Below, in pieces: positions 1 to 9,268 of a stretch of 64,000 bases of DNA. Made by a program: the position numbers and the translations under genes. Source of the DNA: Paenibacillus sp. V4I7. Lineage in GTDB: Bacteria > Bacillota > Bacilli > Paenibacillales > NBRC-103111. The stretch is taken from positions 2,418,001 through 2,482,000 of the forward strand of contig NZ_JAUSZD010000002.1 of the NCBI RefSeq assembly GCF_030817275.1. Reading direction: 5' to 3'. The notes below the pieces were generated by a model. It was not told the origin of the DNA. It saw only the letters and a list, made by a program, of their open reading frames with translations, and searched no databases. How positions within the stretch are numbered: position 1 is the stretch's first letter; each line of letters opens with the position of its first letter.

Positions 1-1
1 T

Positions 2-535
2 TCAACGAATCAAACAGACGGGTTTCCAGAGGAAGAGCTGTCACAGCTTCTGACCAAGTATGCAGGTGATTCAGGATGTATCGAAGAAGCCGGTGAAATG
101 GCTTTTTACACCAGCTCTATGAAATTAAAGCCAACAGCATTAAGGGAAGCCTATATGGAATGTTTGGAAACGCAGCGTATGGCGTCCAAGCTTGGACTGC
201 CGGATCGTGTCCTTCATTATGAAACCATCGAATTCGCGCATCTCTTCCAGAACGTGTCTTCCAACATGATGGAAGATTACTGTGCCAAAATTCTACGTCC
301 TTTACTCGAAAAAGATGCCGAGTACTCGCAAGAAATGATTCGTACTTTAGAGGTGTTCATTCGTAATGATGGTCAAGTAAGCGAGGCGGCAAAGCAATTA
401 TTTATTCATAGGAATACAGTCACGTACCGCTTGGAGAAGATTAGTGATCTCTTACAGGTTGATTTCAAAAAAGTGAACGATTTATTAAAATTGAAGGCTG
501 TCTTCTTGTTTCGTCAATTTTTACACGTTAGATAG
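2..535 (+). CDS. PucR/CdaR-type transcriptional regulator, C-terminal part (5' end outside window)
   Basis: The reading frame is open from the first bases of the window to the stop at 533-535, so only the C-terminal ~177 residues are seen. The last ~60 residues match the C-terminal helix-turn-helix of the PucR/CdaR family: an Asp-Gly-Gln-Val-Ser-Glu-Ala-Ala helix followed by the family hallmark HRNTVTYRLEKI. In this family an N-terminal sensor domain binds a small metabolite and the C-terminal helix-turn-helix binds DNA. The effector cannot be judged because the sensor domain lies outside the window. The gene ends just before a bidirectional terminator that it shares with the convergent phosphoesterase gene. 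Confidence 0.8.
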   Translation, partial: STNQTDGFPEEELSQLLTKYAGDSGCIEEAGEMAFYTSSMKLKPTALREAYMECLETQRMASKLGLPDRVLHYETIEFAHLFQNVSSNMMEDYCAKILRPLLEKDAEYSQEMIRTLEVFIRNDGQVSEAAKQLFIHRNTVTYRLEKISDLLQVDFKKVNDLLKLKAVFLFRQFLHVR

Positions 536-540
536 TAAAC

Positions 541-577
541 ATAAAACCCTGAGACGCTTTAGGCGCTCAGGGTTTTC
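541..577. terminator. bidirectional intrinsic terminator
   Basis: A-rich start, a CCCTGAG/CTCAGGG stem extended by GCG pairs around a TTTA loop, then a T-run. It lies between the convergent PucR-type gene and the phosphoesterase gene, so it can end transcripts from both sides. Confidence 0.8.
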
Positions 578-1436
578 GTTTTTCCAAAGTAATTACGGTA
601 ATCTCCGGCCTGCACAAAAGACGAAAAGGGAGTGTTGTTGTTCCAATACCGCGATTGGTGTAAACAAGCATCTTCGATTTAGGCACTTCACTAAGTCCCA
701 TGACATAATTTCTACCTCGCGGTGGCGTGATGACAGCTCCAACTCCCGGTAACCTTATCTGGCCGCCATGTGTGTGGCCGGATAATTGCAAATCGACGAC
801 ATGTTCAGTTACCTTATCCGCGAAATCAGGGCAGTGAGATAGCAGCAAGGTAAATGTTTGGGCATTGGCCCCGAGCAAGGTTTTCGTAATATCCGGCTTA
901 CCCGTCAACATATCCTCAACGCCTGCAATCTGAATGGTTTGTCCTTTATAGGTGATCGTCTGAAAAGCGTTAACGAGAGATTGAAAGCCTCCGTTATGCA
1001 GGATCGGGAGCGTGTAGTTGTACCCAATCCACTTATCATGGTTACCAAGTACCGCCCATTTTCCCAAAGGTGCCTCTAAGCTGCCCAACAGCTGACTGGT
1101 TAAATCTGGATCTTCCGTAATTTTGGCGTCAAATAAATCGCCGGTAAAACTAAGTATATCTGCTTTTTCTCTCTGAATAAGCTTCACAACACGTTCTAAA
1201 TCCTGAAGGTCAAAGTGATGCCCAATATGTATATCGCTGAAATGTAAGAGTTTAATACCATGGAAGGCATTGGGGAGTCGTTCAAAAGGGAGAGTTATTC
1301 TGGTAATCTCGACCCATTGGGGTTCTAAGAAACTAGCATAACTGCCTAGTAAACCTCCGGAAGCGATGAAAGAGCCTGCAAGCACAGTACCTTTCTTGAG
1401 AAAAGAACGTCTTGAGATCGGGGGTGGTGATTGCAT
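567..1436 (-). CDS. Tat-exported metallophosphoesterase (YkuE/YaeI-like)
   Basis: Calcineurin-like phosphoesterase of 289 residues. The N-terminus has a twin-arginine signal, SRRSFLKKG at about residues 8-16, followed by a hydrophobic stretch, so the enzyme is probably exported folded and stays at the outer membrane face. Metal-binding motifs appear in order: DIHIGHH, GDLFD, GNHD, an SHCPD segment and HTHGGQ. YkuE/YaeI relatives act on membrane or envelope phosphoesters; the substrate here is unknown. I chose the ATG at 1436 because GGAGG lies 5 bases upstream. The ATG at 1457 has no ribosome binding site. Confidence 0.85.
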   Translation of the reverse strand: MQSPPPISRRSFLKKGTVLAGSFIASGGLLGSYASFLEPQWVEITRITLPFERLPNAFHGIKLLHFSDIHIGHHFDLQDLERVVKLIQREKADILSFTGDLFDAKITEDPDLTSQLLGSLEAPLGKWAVLGNHDKWIGYNYTLPILHNGGFQSLVNAFQTITYKGQTIQIAGVEDMLTGKPDITKTLLGANAQTFTLLLSHCPDFADKVTEHVVDLQLSGHTHGGQIRLPGVGAVITPPRGRNYVMGLSEVPKSKMLVYTNRGIGTTTLPFRLLCRPEITVITLEKRKP

Positions 1437-1575
1437 ATGTTCCTCCTGTTCTTCCATAGGAATATTTACAATTTATTATACCAGTAAGATAGGGGGGGTG
1501 CGAGTTGTGTGATTTGCATATGGTTGTAGCTTACTTTATAATCATTATTAACTAGATAGGAAGGGAGATGTTCAT

Positions 1576-1917
1576 ATGTCAGCATGGAAAGAGTTAACAA
1601 CTGTAGAAGAGTGGCAGGAAGTTCTGAATCGCTCCTCCGAGAAACCCGCTGTTGTTCTTAAGCACAGTACAACATGTCCGGTAAGTGCAAGCGCGCTTGA
1701 TGAATATGAGGAGTATTTATCCGACAAACCAAATGCGGATGTGGATTATTTCTTAGTGAAAGTTATCGAATCACGTCCGGTGTCGAATCAAATTGCGGAG
1801 GATCTTGGAATCAAACACGCATCCCCACAAATCCTTTATTTTAAAGATAAAGAATCCATCTGGAATACATCTCACTGGTCCGTAACAAACAAACATATCA
1901 CAGCTGTTTTAGATTAA
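1576..1917 (+). CDS. ytxJ: monothiol bacilliredoxin YtxJ (BrxC-like)
   Basis: A 113-residue thioredoxin-fold protein with the single-cysteine active site TTCPVS at about residues 33-38 and a cis-proline region ASPQI near residue 90. The YtxJ/DUF2847 family removes bacillithiol from protein mixed disulfides, with the cysteine attacking the mixed disulfide. A GGAAGGGAG ribosome binding site precedes the ATG. It is monocistronic and ends at a strong hairpin terminator. It fits functionally with the YpdA-type reductase at the far end of the window, which is thought to recycle bacillithiol disulfide. Confidence 0.88.
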   Translation: MSAWKELTTVEEWQEVLNRSSEKPAVVLKHSTTCPVSASALDEYEEYLSDKPNADVDYFLVKVIESRPVSNQIAEDLGIKHASPQILYFKDKESIWNTSHWSVTNKHITAVLD

Positions 1918-1940
1918 TCCTATAACTTAACGCAAAAAGA

Positions 1941-1988
1941 AGCCCTTGGTTACTGCCTATAATCATATAGGTAACCTAAGGGTTTTTT
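1941..1988 (+). terminator. intrinsic terminator after ytxJ
   Basis: Stem CCCTTGGTTAC pairing with GTAACCTAAGGG, with CCTATA/TATAGG extending it towards the loop, followed by six T. Confidence 0.85.
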
Positions 1989-2116
1989 AAGTTTTACATG
2001 TTGTATGCATTTTACAAATAATTGAACAAAGTTTAAAAAAGATTGGCAAGCCGTTCTTCCTCCTATATACTTATTTGGCAACTATAAGATATCAACCTCT
2101 CAAGGAGTTCCTCATC

Positions 2117-2998
2117 ATGAATGCCATGAATAAAACCAAAATACCTATCTCTATATTTCTTTTGATCGGCATTATTGCCATCTCATTCTCAGCGATTTTT
2201 GTTCGGTGGTCAGATGCGCCTGCTGCTGTCATCGCGATGTACCGGCTACTCATGACGAATGCCTTGATGCTGCCTTTTCTGTGGAATTATAGGAAAGAGA
2301 TTGCTAGAATTCGTCTGAGAGATTGGCTGAAAACAGTAATATCCGGTGTTGCGCTTGGTTTGCATTTCTTATTTTGGATGGATTCCCTTCGTTTTACAAC
2401 AGTAGCGAGTTCGACGGCTATTTTAACATTAGAGCCAATCTTTGTACTGCTCGGAGCATTTCTTCTTTATGGACAACGGACCAGTAGAGCGGCCTTGATC
2501 GCTATGTGCGTAGCTATTGTGGGTGCTATTTGTATCGGATGGGGAGATTTCCAATTTTCCGGTAAAGCGCTTAAAGGGGATATGTTATCTCTGGTTGGTA
2601 CGATTACTGTAGCCTTACATATGCTCTTAGGCAAAAGCTTGAGAGAACGTATATCGGCTTTTGTTTACAGTTTTTTCGTCTTTTTGTTCGCAGGTCTAGT
2701 GCTTGCCGTCTGCAACATGTTCACAGGTGTGTCGTTTATAGCTTACCCAGCTAAAGAGTGGGGGATATTCTTGCTTTTGGCGATTGTTCCTACGGTATTT
2801 GGTCATTATGTGTTTAATTGGCTGCTTAAATATATGAAGGCTTCTTCCGTGTCCATGACTGTCTTAGGGGAACCGCTCGGTGCCACTTTATTAGCTTACT
2901 TCTTGCTCGGAGAAACGATCACAACCATTCAACTGCTAGCCGGTTGTTTGCTGTTAATTGGCGTGGGTATGTTTTTACGCAGTAATGAAAAGCAGTAA
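2117..2998 (+). CDS. EamA/DMT family transporter
   Basis: A 293-residue drug/metabolite transporter with about ten hydrophobic segments in two EamA repeats (roughly residues 10-145 and 155-290). The first repeat holds the typical RWSDAPA and FTTVASSTAILTLEP sequence, and the second ends with GEPLGATLLAYFLLGE. It sits in the cytoplasmic membrane and probably exports a metabolite; the substrate cannot be told. I preferred the ATG at 2117, which has AAGGAG 9 bases upstream, over the in-frame ATG at 2075, which has none. Confidence 0.85.
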   Translation: MNAMNKTKIPISIFLLIGIIAISFSAIFVRWSDAPAAVIAMYRLLMTNALMLPFLWNYRKEIARIRLRDWLKTVISGVALGLHFLFWMDSLRFTTVASSTAILTLEPIFVLLGAFLLYGQRTSRAALIAMCVAIVGAICIGWGDFQFSGKALKGDMLSLVGTITVALHMLLGKSLRERISAFVYSFFVFLFAGLVLAVCNMFTGVSFIAYPAKEWGIFLLLAIVPTVFGHYVFNWLLKYMKASSVSMTVLGEPLGATLLAYFLLGETITTIQLLAGCLLLIGVGMFLRSNEKQ

Positions 2999-3069
2999 TT
3001 TTTTTCGTTATTTATTGAACAATGGTGAATAAAACGGTCGTCAAAAGCTTGCATACGCGGAGGTATATC

Positions 3070-4365
3070 GTGAGATTTCGTGATTTTCATCGTAATGTCA
3101 AACTAAGAATCGGGCTTTCCTTCTTATCAGGAACCGCCAATAATATGGTGCTTCCCTTCATGTCGATTTATTTTTCTGGAAAATTAGGAGATACGAGTGC
3201 TGGTCTAGTCGTCATTCTTGGCATTCTTGCTGGTGTTATCGCGGGGATAATAGGCGGCTACTATGCAGATCGAATTGGGCGCAAAAAACTGATGCTCACT
3301 GCTGAATTAGGTTGGATGCTCTGTTTCATTGGAATGGCGCTGGCTAATTCGCCTTGGCTTGAATCTCCGGGGATGACCTTTGTTCTGATGATTTTTGTAA
3401 GTATGTTCTGGGGAATTCATGGTCCTGCTAATGAAACCATGCTGCTCGATGTAACAGCTCCGGATGTACGGAAATTCATGTATGCCATCATGTACTGGGT
3501 GAACAATTTATCTTTTGCCATTGCAGGACTTGCAGGCGCTTTCCTATTCAAATCTTACTTGTTCGAGCTGTTCATTGGCTTGTCCGTCATTGGCTTAGTT
3601 ACTTTGATCGTGACTTATTTCTTTATTGATGAAATGTATCAACCACAAGCCGCTAAAGAGAGTGGAGGCGGTCGAAAAGGAAGTCCGTCGATGTGGGCCA
3701 ATTATCGGATGGTGCTGCGAGATAAGACCTTCATGATCTTCACACTGGCTTCACTGCTGCTTGTATCTGTTGAGTTTCATCTTGGTAATTACGTGGGTGT
3801 AAGGCTGGAAAGGGAGATGGTGAATATCCCATTCTTCCCATGGAATGAACAATCTTGGCGTATTGACGGGTTGAAAATGTTAGGCTTCATCCGCACCGAA
3901 AATACGGTGCTTGTCGTTGTACTCTCCGTCCTCATGGGGGTTATGATGCGAAGGTTCTCGGATAGTAAAGTACTGTTCATCGGGTACGCTTGTTACATAT
4001 TGGGGTATAGCTATCTGGCTTATAGCAATCAACCTGGGCTGCTGCTCGTCTCGATGTTCATTGCAACGGTTGGGGAGCTCATGTATGTACCGATTAAACA
4101 GGCCTATCTGGGTAACATTGCACCTGATCATGCAAGAAGCTCTTATATGGCATTATTCGGAATGGTGTATAAAGGAGCCATGCTTTTAGGTGGTTTCGGT
4201 GTCATGCTTGGCGGATTGATATCCTCGTGGATGATGGCATCTCTTATCGCGCTTAGCGGCTTCGTTGGCATGATCATGTTCTATGCGATTCTAGCCCAAT
4301 TAGAAGAGCGTAAAGTGAGAGCGGAGATTAGCCACCAAGCTTCTTCTGCAAGCGTTTCAGCGTAA
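3070..4365 (+). CDS. major facilitator superfamily transporter
   Basis: An MFS permease of about 431 residues with 12 hydrophobic segments. The loop between segments 2 and 3 has the diagnostic GGYYADRIGRKKLM, and the loop between segments 6 and 7 is long and polar. Substrate unknown. I chose the GTG at 3070 because GCGGAGG lies 6 bases before it. The ATG at 3022 would add 16 residues and has no visible ribosome binding site. It follows the EamA gene on the same strand with only a short gap and may be co-transcribed. Confidence 0.82.
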   Translation: MRFRDFHRNVKLRIGLSFLSGTANNMVLPFMSIYFSGKLGDTSAGLVVILGILAGVIAGIIGGYYADRIGRKKLMLTAELGWMLCFIGMALANSPWLESPGMTFVLMIFVSMFWGIHGPANETMLLDVTAPDVRKFMYAIMYWVNNLSFAIAGLAGAFLFKSYLFELFIGLSVIGLVTLIVTYFFIDEMYQPQAAKESGGGRKGSPSMWANYRMVLRDKTFMIFTLASLLLVSVEFHLGNYVGVRLEREMVNIPFFPWNEQSWRIDGLKMLGFIRTENTVLVVVLSVLMGVMMRRFSDSKVLFIGYACYILGYSYLAYSNQPGLLLVSMFIATVGELMYVPIKQAYLGNIAPDHARSSYMALFGMVYKGAMLLGGFGVMLGGLISSWMMASLIALSGFVGMIMFYAILAQLEERKVRAEISHQASSASVSA

Positions 4366-4396
4366 ACAAAGGAATCAAATAAGCCACAAATGAAAC

Positions 4397-4435
4397 AGCC
4401 GCATTAACGGAGCAAGTGCTCTGTTTCATGCGGCT
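4397..4435. terminator. hairpin between convergent genes, probable terminator
   Basis: Perfect AGCCGCAT/ATGCGGCT outer stem with a GAGCA/TGCTC inner stem. It lies between the MFS gene and the convergent M20 gene. The T-tract is weak on the plus strand (GGTCTTTCG). Confidence 0.55.
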
Positions 4436-4455
4436 GGTCTTTCGTATGGGGAGGA

Positions 4456-5622
4456 TTATTTCTTCGCTGCAGTAAACTCCGCTTTGATTTTACTTAACAG
4501 CTCTGGGCTGGTGAGTACTTCATATGCCGTGAAAGACAGCAGCTTTGCCGCGAAAATCATAGCATTAAGAGCGGGTTCCTGCAGAGCGAGATCTCGGAAC
4601 TCCTTGGTATGCAGCATATGTCTCTCGTCTACCACTTTAACGAAAGGGTGAATCGTCGGACATTGGGTAGACACGTTGCCGAGGTCGAGGGAACCGTGAT
4701 CCTTGCCGACTTCGATCTCTTTCGGATCAATTCCCATCGCTAACAACTGATCAGTGAAGACGGCTGATAATGTCTCATTGGTTCGAAGTTCGTCATACGA
4801 ATACTCGTAAAAGGAAGTTTTCAATGTGCAACCAGTTTGCAGGGCAGCACCCTCAGCGCAGTGAAGTACTTTCTGGACGAGCTCATTCGTATAAGTGCGG
4901 GATGCTGAGCGGACATAGAACTGAGCGACGGCATAGTCAGGGATAATATTGGGAGCTTTGCCGCCTTCGCTAATGATGCCGTGAATACGTGCATCAGACT
5001 TGGTTTGTTGGCGCAGAGCATTTATGGAATTGAACAGCTGTAGAACAGCATCAAGTGCGTTGACGCCTTCATAGGGTTGAGCAGCTGCATGAGCGGAACG
5101 CCCAAAGAATTCGTACTGGATAGCGTCCATAGCTAGTGACTCGCCTGACTTCTCATATGTATAGTACGGGTGAGCCATCAGAGCAACATCCACATCTTTG
5201 AATAGTCCAGCCGCGGCCATGGGCACTTTGGCGCCCTTGGTTTCCTCTGCAGGTGTTCCATATACACGGATACTGCCGCCTGTTTCATCGATGACCGACT
5301 TAAGGCCTATGGCTGCGCCAATGCTCATCATGCAGATGAGATGGTGACCGCAAGCGTGACCCAGTTCGGGCAATGCATCATATTCAGCTAAGAAGGCCAC
5401 GACAGGACCAGCTTTACCAGAATCATAGGTAGCGATGAAAGAGGTTGCAATATCTAATACACTGCGTTCAACGTGGAAGCCATGATAGGCCAATTCCTCT
5501 GTTAAGCGATCGGAAGCTTGAAATTCTTCATGCCCAAGCTCCGGGTTTGCCCCAATAAAGCTGGATATGGCTTTGAATCTGTCTGCATGGTTATCAATGG
5601 TTTGTGTAATGGTTGTTTTCAT
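4456..5622 (-). CDS. M20 family amidohydrolase/peptidase
   Basis: A 388-residue M20D-type metallohydrolase. The two-zinc site is seen in AEYDALPELGHACGHH and in GTPAEET, and a dimerisation-domain segment EFFGRSAHAAAQP follows. Relatives (PM20D2, AbgB and aminoacylase-like enzymes) cleave N-acyl or N-carboxyacyl amino acids or dipeptides; the exact substrate is unknown. The start at 5622 is favoured by AAAGGAG with a ten-base spacer. An in-frame ATG at 5661 would add 13 residues and has no such site. Confidence 0.85.
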   Translation of the reverse strand: MKTTITQTIDNHADRFKAISSFIGANPELGHEEFQASDRLTEELAYHGFHVERSVLDIATSFIATYDSGKAGPVVAFLAEYDALPELGHACGHHLICMMSIGAAIGLKSVIDETGGSIRVYGTPAEETKGAKVPMAAAGLFKDVDVALMAHPYYTYEKSGESLAMDAIQYEFFGRSAHAAAQPYEGVNALDAVLQLFNSINALRQQTKSDARIHGIISEGGKAPNIIPDYAVAQFYVRSASRTYTNELVQKVLHCAEGAALQTGCTLKTSFYEYSYDELRTNETLSAVFTDQLLAMGIDPKEIEVGKDHGSLDLGNVSTQCPTIHPFVKVVDERHMLHTKEFRDLALQEPALNAMIFAAKLLSFTAYEVLTSPELLSKIKAEFTAAKK

Positions 5623-5788
5623 AAATGGAGTACTCCTTTGTTGAATGGTTCTTAGCTCCATTGTAGTATAAAGGAAGGCGAACTACCACTTTACAGCTTA
5701 CTGGGTTACAATTAATGAACATAAATGAGTTAACAAATGTAATCTTACGAAACCAGATTTTTTGCGAAATATTTAGGGGGACTCTCAC

Positions 5789-6073
5789 ATGATGAAATAT
5801 GGGGCCGAACACGAAGAACACCGATTTACATTATCTTTCACGGAATCAGAGATAAGAGGGCAATGGCGCGACATTTTCTTAGGTATGCATAAAGAGGTTG
5901 GCGAGGAGTTTCCGGAGGATTTAATCGATCCTTCTATACTCGTCATCTGTAATCTAGATGGAGAAATTGTTCAAATTGTCCTTCACGACGAGGGCTGTGA
6001 TTGTGAATTCCAATTTACATTTTCGGAAAAGGAACAAATCGGAAATTATGTTAAGCAGCATGTAACCGTTTAA
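5789..6073 (+). CDS. hypothetical acidic protein, 94 residues
   Basis: I do not recognise this protein. It is acidic, has no signal peptide or membrane segment, and has alternating hydrophobic strands (SILVICNL, GEIVQIVLHD) suggesting a small alpha/beta fold. Near the C-terminus a His-Asp-Glu-Gly-Cys-Asp-Cys stretch could bind a metal, but a lone CxC is weak evidence. AGGGGG lies 8 bases before the ATG. The gene stands alone between a divergent amidohydrolase and a GDSL esterase. Confidence 0.7.
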   Translation: MMKYGAEHEEHRFTLSFTESEIRGQWRDIFLGMHKEVGEEFPEDLIDPSILVICNLDGEIVQIVLHDEGCDCEFQFTFSEKEQIGNYVKQHVTV

Positions 6074-6120
6074 AAAAACGACGAAAGAACTGGTGATAGT
6101 GTCCCTTCCCAAACTGGGCG

Positions 6121-6146
6121 CTGACGCATATAGTATTATACGTCAG
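6121..6146. other. palindromic element upstream of the GDSL esterase
   Basis: CTGACG and CGTCAG flank a 14-base AT-rich centre, 20 bases before the esterase start codon. It could be a hairpin in the leader or an operator. No T-tract follows, so a terminator is unlikely. Confidence 0.35.
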
Positions 6147-6166
6147 GCTTTAGGGAGAGGATAACA

Positions 6167-6820
6167 ATGGAAAAGACGATCAATTATTTGGCATTTGGAG
6201 ATTCACTAACGGTTGGTTTTGGAGCTCCGGAAGGTCACGGATTCGTATCTATCTATCAGCAAAAGTTGGAGCAATTGCTGAAGGTTCCTATTCATTTAAA
6301 GCCTGCAGGCAAGAATGGTGCTACGACTAGTCAATTGCTTCAAACGCTTGAGTCCGATCCGCAGATCCAAAGAGATATAAGAGAAGCGAATCTCATCACC
6401 ATTACAGCTGGCGGCAATGACTTAATACAGGCAGCAATTCCTTTCTTTTATCAGGGAGACCCTGCTTACTTAAAATCTGCGCTTCAAACGTATGAATTCA
6501 ACTATAAGAAACTGATCGGAGAAATTGAGGCGCTGCGGCAAGGGGTTGGGGAGCCTTTCTTGATCGTTTTAATCGGGCTCTACAATCCTCTGCCGCAGGT
6601 GCCGGATGCCGCATATTGGGTACAGCGCTTTAATTTATTTCTTCGCAAATTAGAGCAGCCGCATATTCTTGTGGTTCAAGTGTATGATGCTTTCGTAGGG
6701 CAAGATAGCCGTTATTTGTCAGATGACGCCATCCACCCCAATGAAATTGGTTATGAAGAACTCGCGCGTCAAGTGGAGAATGCGGTTTCCCTCCATCACC
6801 TTCAGCAATTGATCCAATAA
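6167..6820 (+). CDS. SGNH/GDSL-family esterase
   Basis: A 217-residue hydrolase with all SGNH blocks: GDSLTVGFG at about residue 11 (nucleophile Ser), an asparagine-bearing KNGATT segment, GGNDLI near residue 85 and DAIHPNEIG near 190 (catalytic Asp-His). No signal peptide is visible, so it is probably intracellular. Members of this group hydrolyse lysophospholipids, short-chain esters or acyl-CoA; the substrate is not predictable. GGGAGAGG precedes the ATG. It is convergent with and directly abuts the hemolysin III gene. Confidence 0.85.
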   Translation: MEKTINYLAFGDSLTVGFGAPEGHGFVSIYQQKLEQLLKVPIHLKPAGKNGATTSQLLQTLESDPQIQRDIREANLITITAGGNDLIQAAIPFFYQGDPAYLKSALQTYEFNYKKLIGEIEALRQGVGEPFLIVLIGLYNPLPQVPDAAYWVQRFNLFLRKLEQPHILVVQVYDAFVGQDSRYLSDDAIHPNEIGYEELARQVENAVSLHHLQQLIQ

Positions 6821-7453
6821 TTAAGCAGATATGACATATCCGAAGATAGAAAAGAAATGACAGGCGCTACCAGCGAGAACAAAAACGTGCCATATGGCAT
6901 GGTGATAAGGGATGCGCCGCCATACATAAAAGATGGAACCAAACGTATAGAAGAGTCCGCCTACGACGAGCCACACGATACCGCCTAACGGGAGGTTCAT
7001 GTACAGTGGCTTAAAGGCGAAAACAATCAGCCAACCCATGAGGATATAACAAAGGGTTGATACCAAGATGAATCGTTTTACGTAGAAAACCTTCAAGACG
7101 ATCCCGGCAAGCGCTAAGCCCCAAATCACACCCAAGAAGGTCCAACCCAAAGGCCCTCGCAATGTAACGAGTAAATAAGGTGTATAGCTGCCTGCAATTA
7201 ACAAATAAATGGCGGAATGATCGAGAAGCTCAAACACATCCTTCAATCGCGGATGGCTCACACTGTGAAGCAGCGTGGAACAGGTATACAGGATGACTAA
7301 TGCTGCACCAAAAATGCTGAAGCTGACAATGTGCCAAACAGTGCCATGTAAGGAAGCCTGCACGATGAGCAGGACAAGCGCTACGATGCTTAACAACACG
7401 CCTACGCCGTGGCTGATGGCATTGGCTTTCTCTTCCCTAATGGAATAGTCCAT
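6821..7453 (-). CDS. hemolysin III family (PAQR-like) membrane protein
   Basis: A 210-residue protein with seven hydrophobic segments. Family marks are the N-terminal EEKANAISHGVG, a YTCSTLLHS segment and a C-terminal HHAIWHVFVLAGSACHFF, whose histidines with those of the first motif make the metal site typical of PAQR proteins. The family is linked to membrane lipid homeostasis, and the hemolysin name is historical. I chose the ATG at 7453 (AAGAAGGT ribosome binding site). The frame extends to 7528 without a better start. Confidence 0.85.
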   Translation of the reverse strand: MDYSIREEKANAISHGVGVLLSIVALVLLIVQASLHGTVWHIVSFSIFGAALVILYTCSTLLHSVSHPRLKDVFELLDHSAIYLLIAGSYTPYLLVTLRGPLGWTFLGVIWGLALAGIVLKVFYVKRFILVSTLCYILMGWLIVFAFKPLYMNLPLGGIVWLVVGGLFYTFGSIFYVWRRIPYHHAIWHVFVLAGSACHFFSIFGYVISA

Positions 7454-7512
7454 AGATAAACCTTCTTTCGCTCTTAAATATTCTACTATTTTATAGATTG
7501 GACGATGAAAAG

Positions 7513-8283
7513 ATGTATTTACCTTCATTTCAATTAATTAATAAAATTGCCTTAGTCACAGGAGCAGGAAGAGGCATTGGTAAAGCGCTAGCGATAGGCC
7601 TTGCTGAGGCGGGGGCTGATGTAGCTCTTTTCGCACGTACAGCAAGTGATATTGAGGAAGTCGCTCATGAAATTCGTGCCTTGGGACGAAAGGCGTATCC
7701 ATTTACGGTTGATGTCACGAATAGAGAACAGATCGAGGAAGCTGTTCAACAAATCATTGAGCAAACGGGTCGGCTGAATATTCTAGTGAACAATGCTGGC
7801 ATGAATATTCGCAGTCAAGCGCTGGCTGTTACAGATGAAGAATGGGACACAATCATGCAGACGAATCTTAAATCTGCTTTCTTGTGCTCACAAATTGTAG
7901 GTCGTCATATGCAGCAAAAGGAATATGGAAGAATTATCAATATCGCTTCTGTTGCAGGACAGGTTGCCCTTCGAACAGGTGTTGTATACGCTGCTACCAA
8001 AGCTGCGATGATCCAAATGACGAAGGTGCTAGCACTTGAATGGGGTAAATATGGGATCAATGTGAATAGTATTGGACCGTGGTATTTCAAAACGCCTTTG
8101 ACAGAGAAAATCCTTGCTAATCCAGATTACCTGGCCGAAATTATTGCGCGTACACCTCTAGGGCGCGTGGGTGAGCTTGAGGAGTTGGTAGGACCCACTG
8201 TATTTTTCGCTTCGGATGCGGCGAATTATGTGACAGGCCAGACCCTGTTCGTTGATGGCGGTATGACCATTTACGGTTTCTAA
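7513..8283 (+). CDS. short-chain dehydrogenase/reductase
   Basis: A classical SDR of about 256 residues. It has the NAD(P)-binding TGAGRGIG near residue 17, the NNAG strand motif, a catalytic Ser in IINIASVAG, the YAATKAA Tyr-Lys pair and a FVDGG C-terminus. The closest feel is to gluconate 5-dehydrogenase or FabG-like oxidoreductases; the substrate cannot be fixed. The start is uncertain: neither the ATG at 7513 nor the TTG at 7498 has a good ribosome binding site. The gene diverges from the hemolysin III gene across a short spacer. Confidence 0.8.
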   Translation: MYLPSFQLINKIALVTGAGRGIGKALAIGLAEAGADVALFARTASDIEEVAHEIRALGRKAYPFTVDVTNREQIEEAVQQIIEQTGRLNILVNNAGMNIRSQALAVTDEEWDTIMQTNLKSAFLCSQIVGRHMQQKEYGRIINIASVAGQVALRTGVVYAATKAAMIQMTKVLALEWGKYGINVNSIGPWYFKTPLTEKILANPDYLAEIIARTPLGRVGELEELVGPTVFFASDAANYVTGQTLFVDGGMTIYGF

Positions 8284-8307
8284 TTGGAGCTGCTTAATTT
8301 TGTAGGA

Positions 8308-8336
8308 TTGAGCTTTTCGTCTAGTTCAATTATAAT
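8308..8336 (+). promoter_or_regulatory. sigma-A-type promoter for the DegV pair
   Basis: TTGAGC, a 17-base spacer, then TATAAT, about 65 bases before the first degV start codon. Confidence 0.65.
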
Positions 8337-8403
8337 TTACACAAACTTAATAGAGTTGTTGCGGGTTCAAGATAGATAGCATAGATAAGGTGGTATAACC
8401 GAT

Positions 8404-9252
8404 ATGTCCCGGGTCCGTATATGTACAGATAGCACAAGTGACTTAAGCGAAGAGCTTTATCGACGCTTTCAAATTGAGGTAGTGCCTCTTTATGTTATTT
8501 TTGAGGACAATTCCTACAAAGATGGCATTACGATAAAACCTGATAGACTCTATGAATTAGTTGACCAAACCGGCAAGTTGCCCAAGACCGCCGCTCCATC
8601 CCCTATTGATTTCGAGAGAGCGTTTGAACCCATTATTCAAAGAGGAGAAGACATTGTCTTCATTGGTCTTTCCTCTGAGCTCTCATCTACGATTCAAAAT
8701 GCGACCATTGCTGCTGCGAGTTTTCCAGATGGTAGGATAACAATCATTGATTCTAGAAATCTATCAACAGGAATAGGTTTACTAGTTTTGAGAGCCGCGC
8801 AAGCGGCAATGAATGGCCGGAGCAGCGCTGAAATAAAATCATTGATTGAACCTTTTATTACCCGAATGGAAGTTGAATTCATCATTGACACATTGGAATA
8901 TTTACATAAAGGCGGAAGATGTTCAAGTGTTCAGCATTTTATAGGGAGTCTGTTGAAAATTAGACCGATCGTTAAAGTTATTGACGGAGCTATGACATCG
9001 ACGGATAAGGTACGAGGTAAACGGGAAAAAGCCCTCCATCAGCTTCTGGATAATGCTTTAGCGCAAAAGGATGACATGGACACGGAATTTTTGTTTATCA
9101 CTCACTCTTCAGCAGCAGAAGAAGCCGCTTACATCAAACAACAAATTGAACAACAAACAAATGTGAAACATGTTTATATAACTGAAACGGGCTGCGTTGT
9201 TGCCAGCCATTGCGGACCGCATACAGTAGGTATTGTTTTCGCCAAAAAATAA
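8404..9252 (+). CDS. DegV family protein (FakB-like fatty acid binding), copy 1
   Basis: A 282-residue DegV protein. Family marks are the N-terminal CTDSTSDL, a TAAPSPIDF segment, GLSSELSST and the fatty-acid pocket region DTLEYLHKGGRCS. In Firmicutes these proteins act as FakB subunits that present fatty acids to the FakA kinase; that role here is by homology only, and no fakA is in the window. A second DegV gene follows after a gap of about 16 bases, so the two are probably co-transcribed from the promoter upstream. Confidence 0.85.
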   Translation: MSRVRICTDSTSDLSEELYRRFQIEVVPLYVIFEDNSYKDGITIKPDRLYELVDQTGKLPKTAAPSPIDFERAFEPIIQRGEDIVFIGLSSELSSTIQNATIAAASFPDGRITIIDSRNLSTGIGLLVLRAAQAAMNGRSSAEIKSLIEPFITRMEVEFIIDTLEYLHKGGRCSSVQHFIGSLLKIRPIVKVIDGAMTSTDKVRGKREKALHQLLDNALAQKDDMDTEFLFITHSSAAEEAAYIKQQIEQQTNVKHVYITETGCVVASHCGPHTVGIVFAKK

Positions 9253-9268
9253 GAAATGAGTGGACACC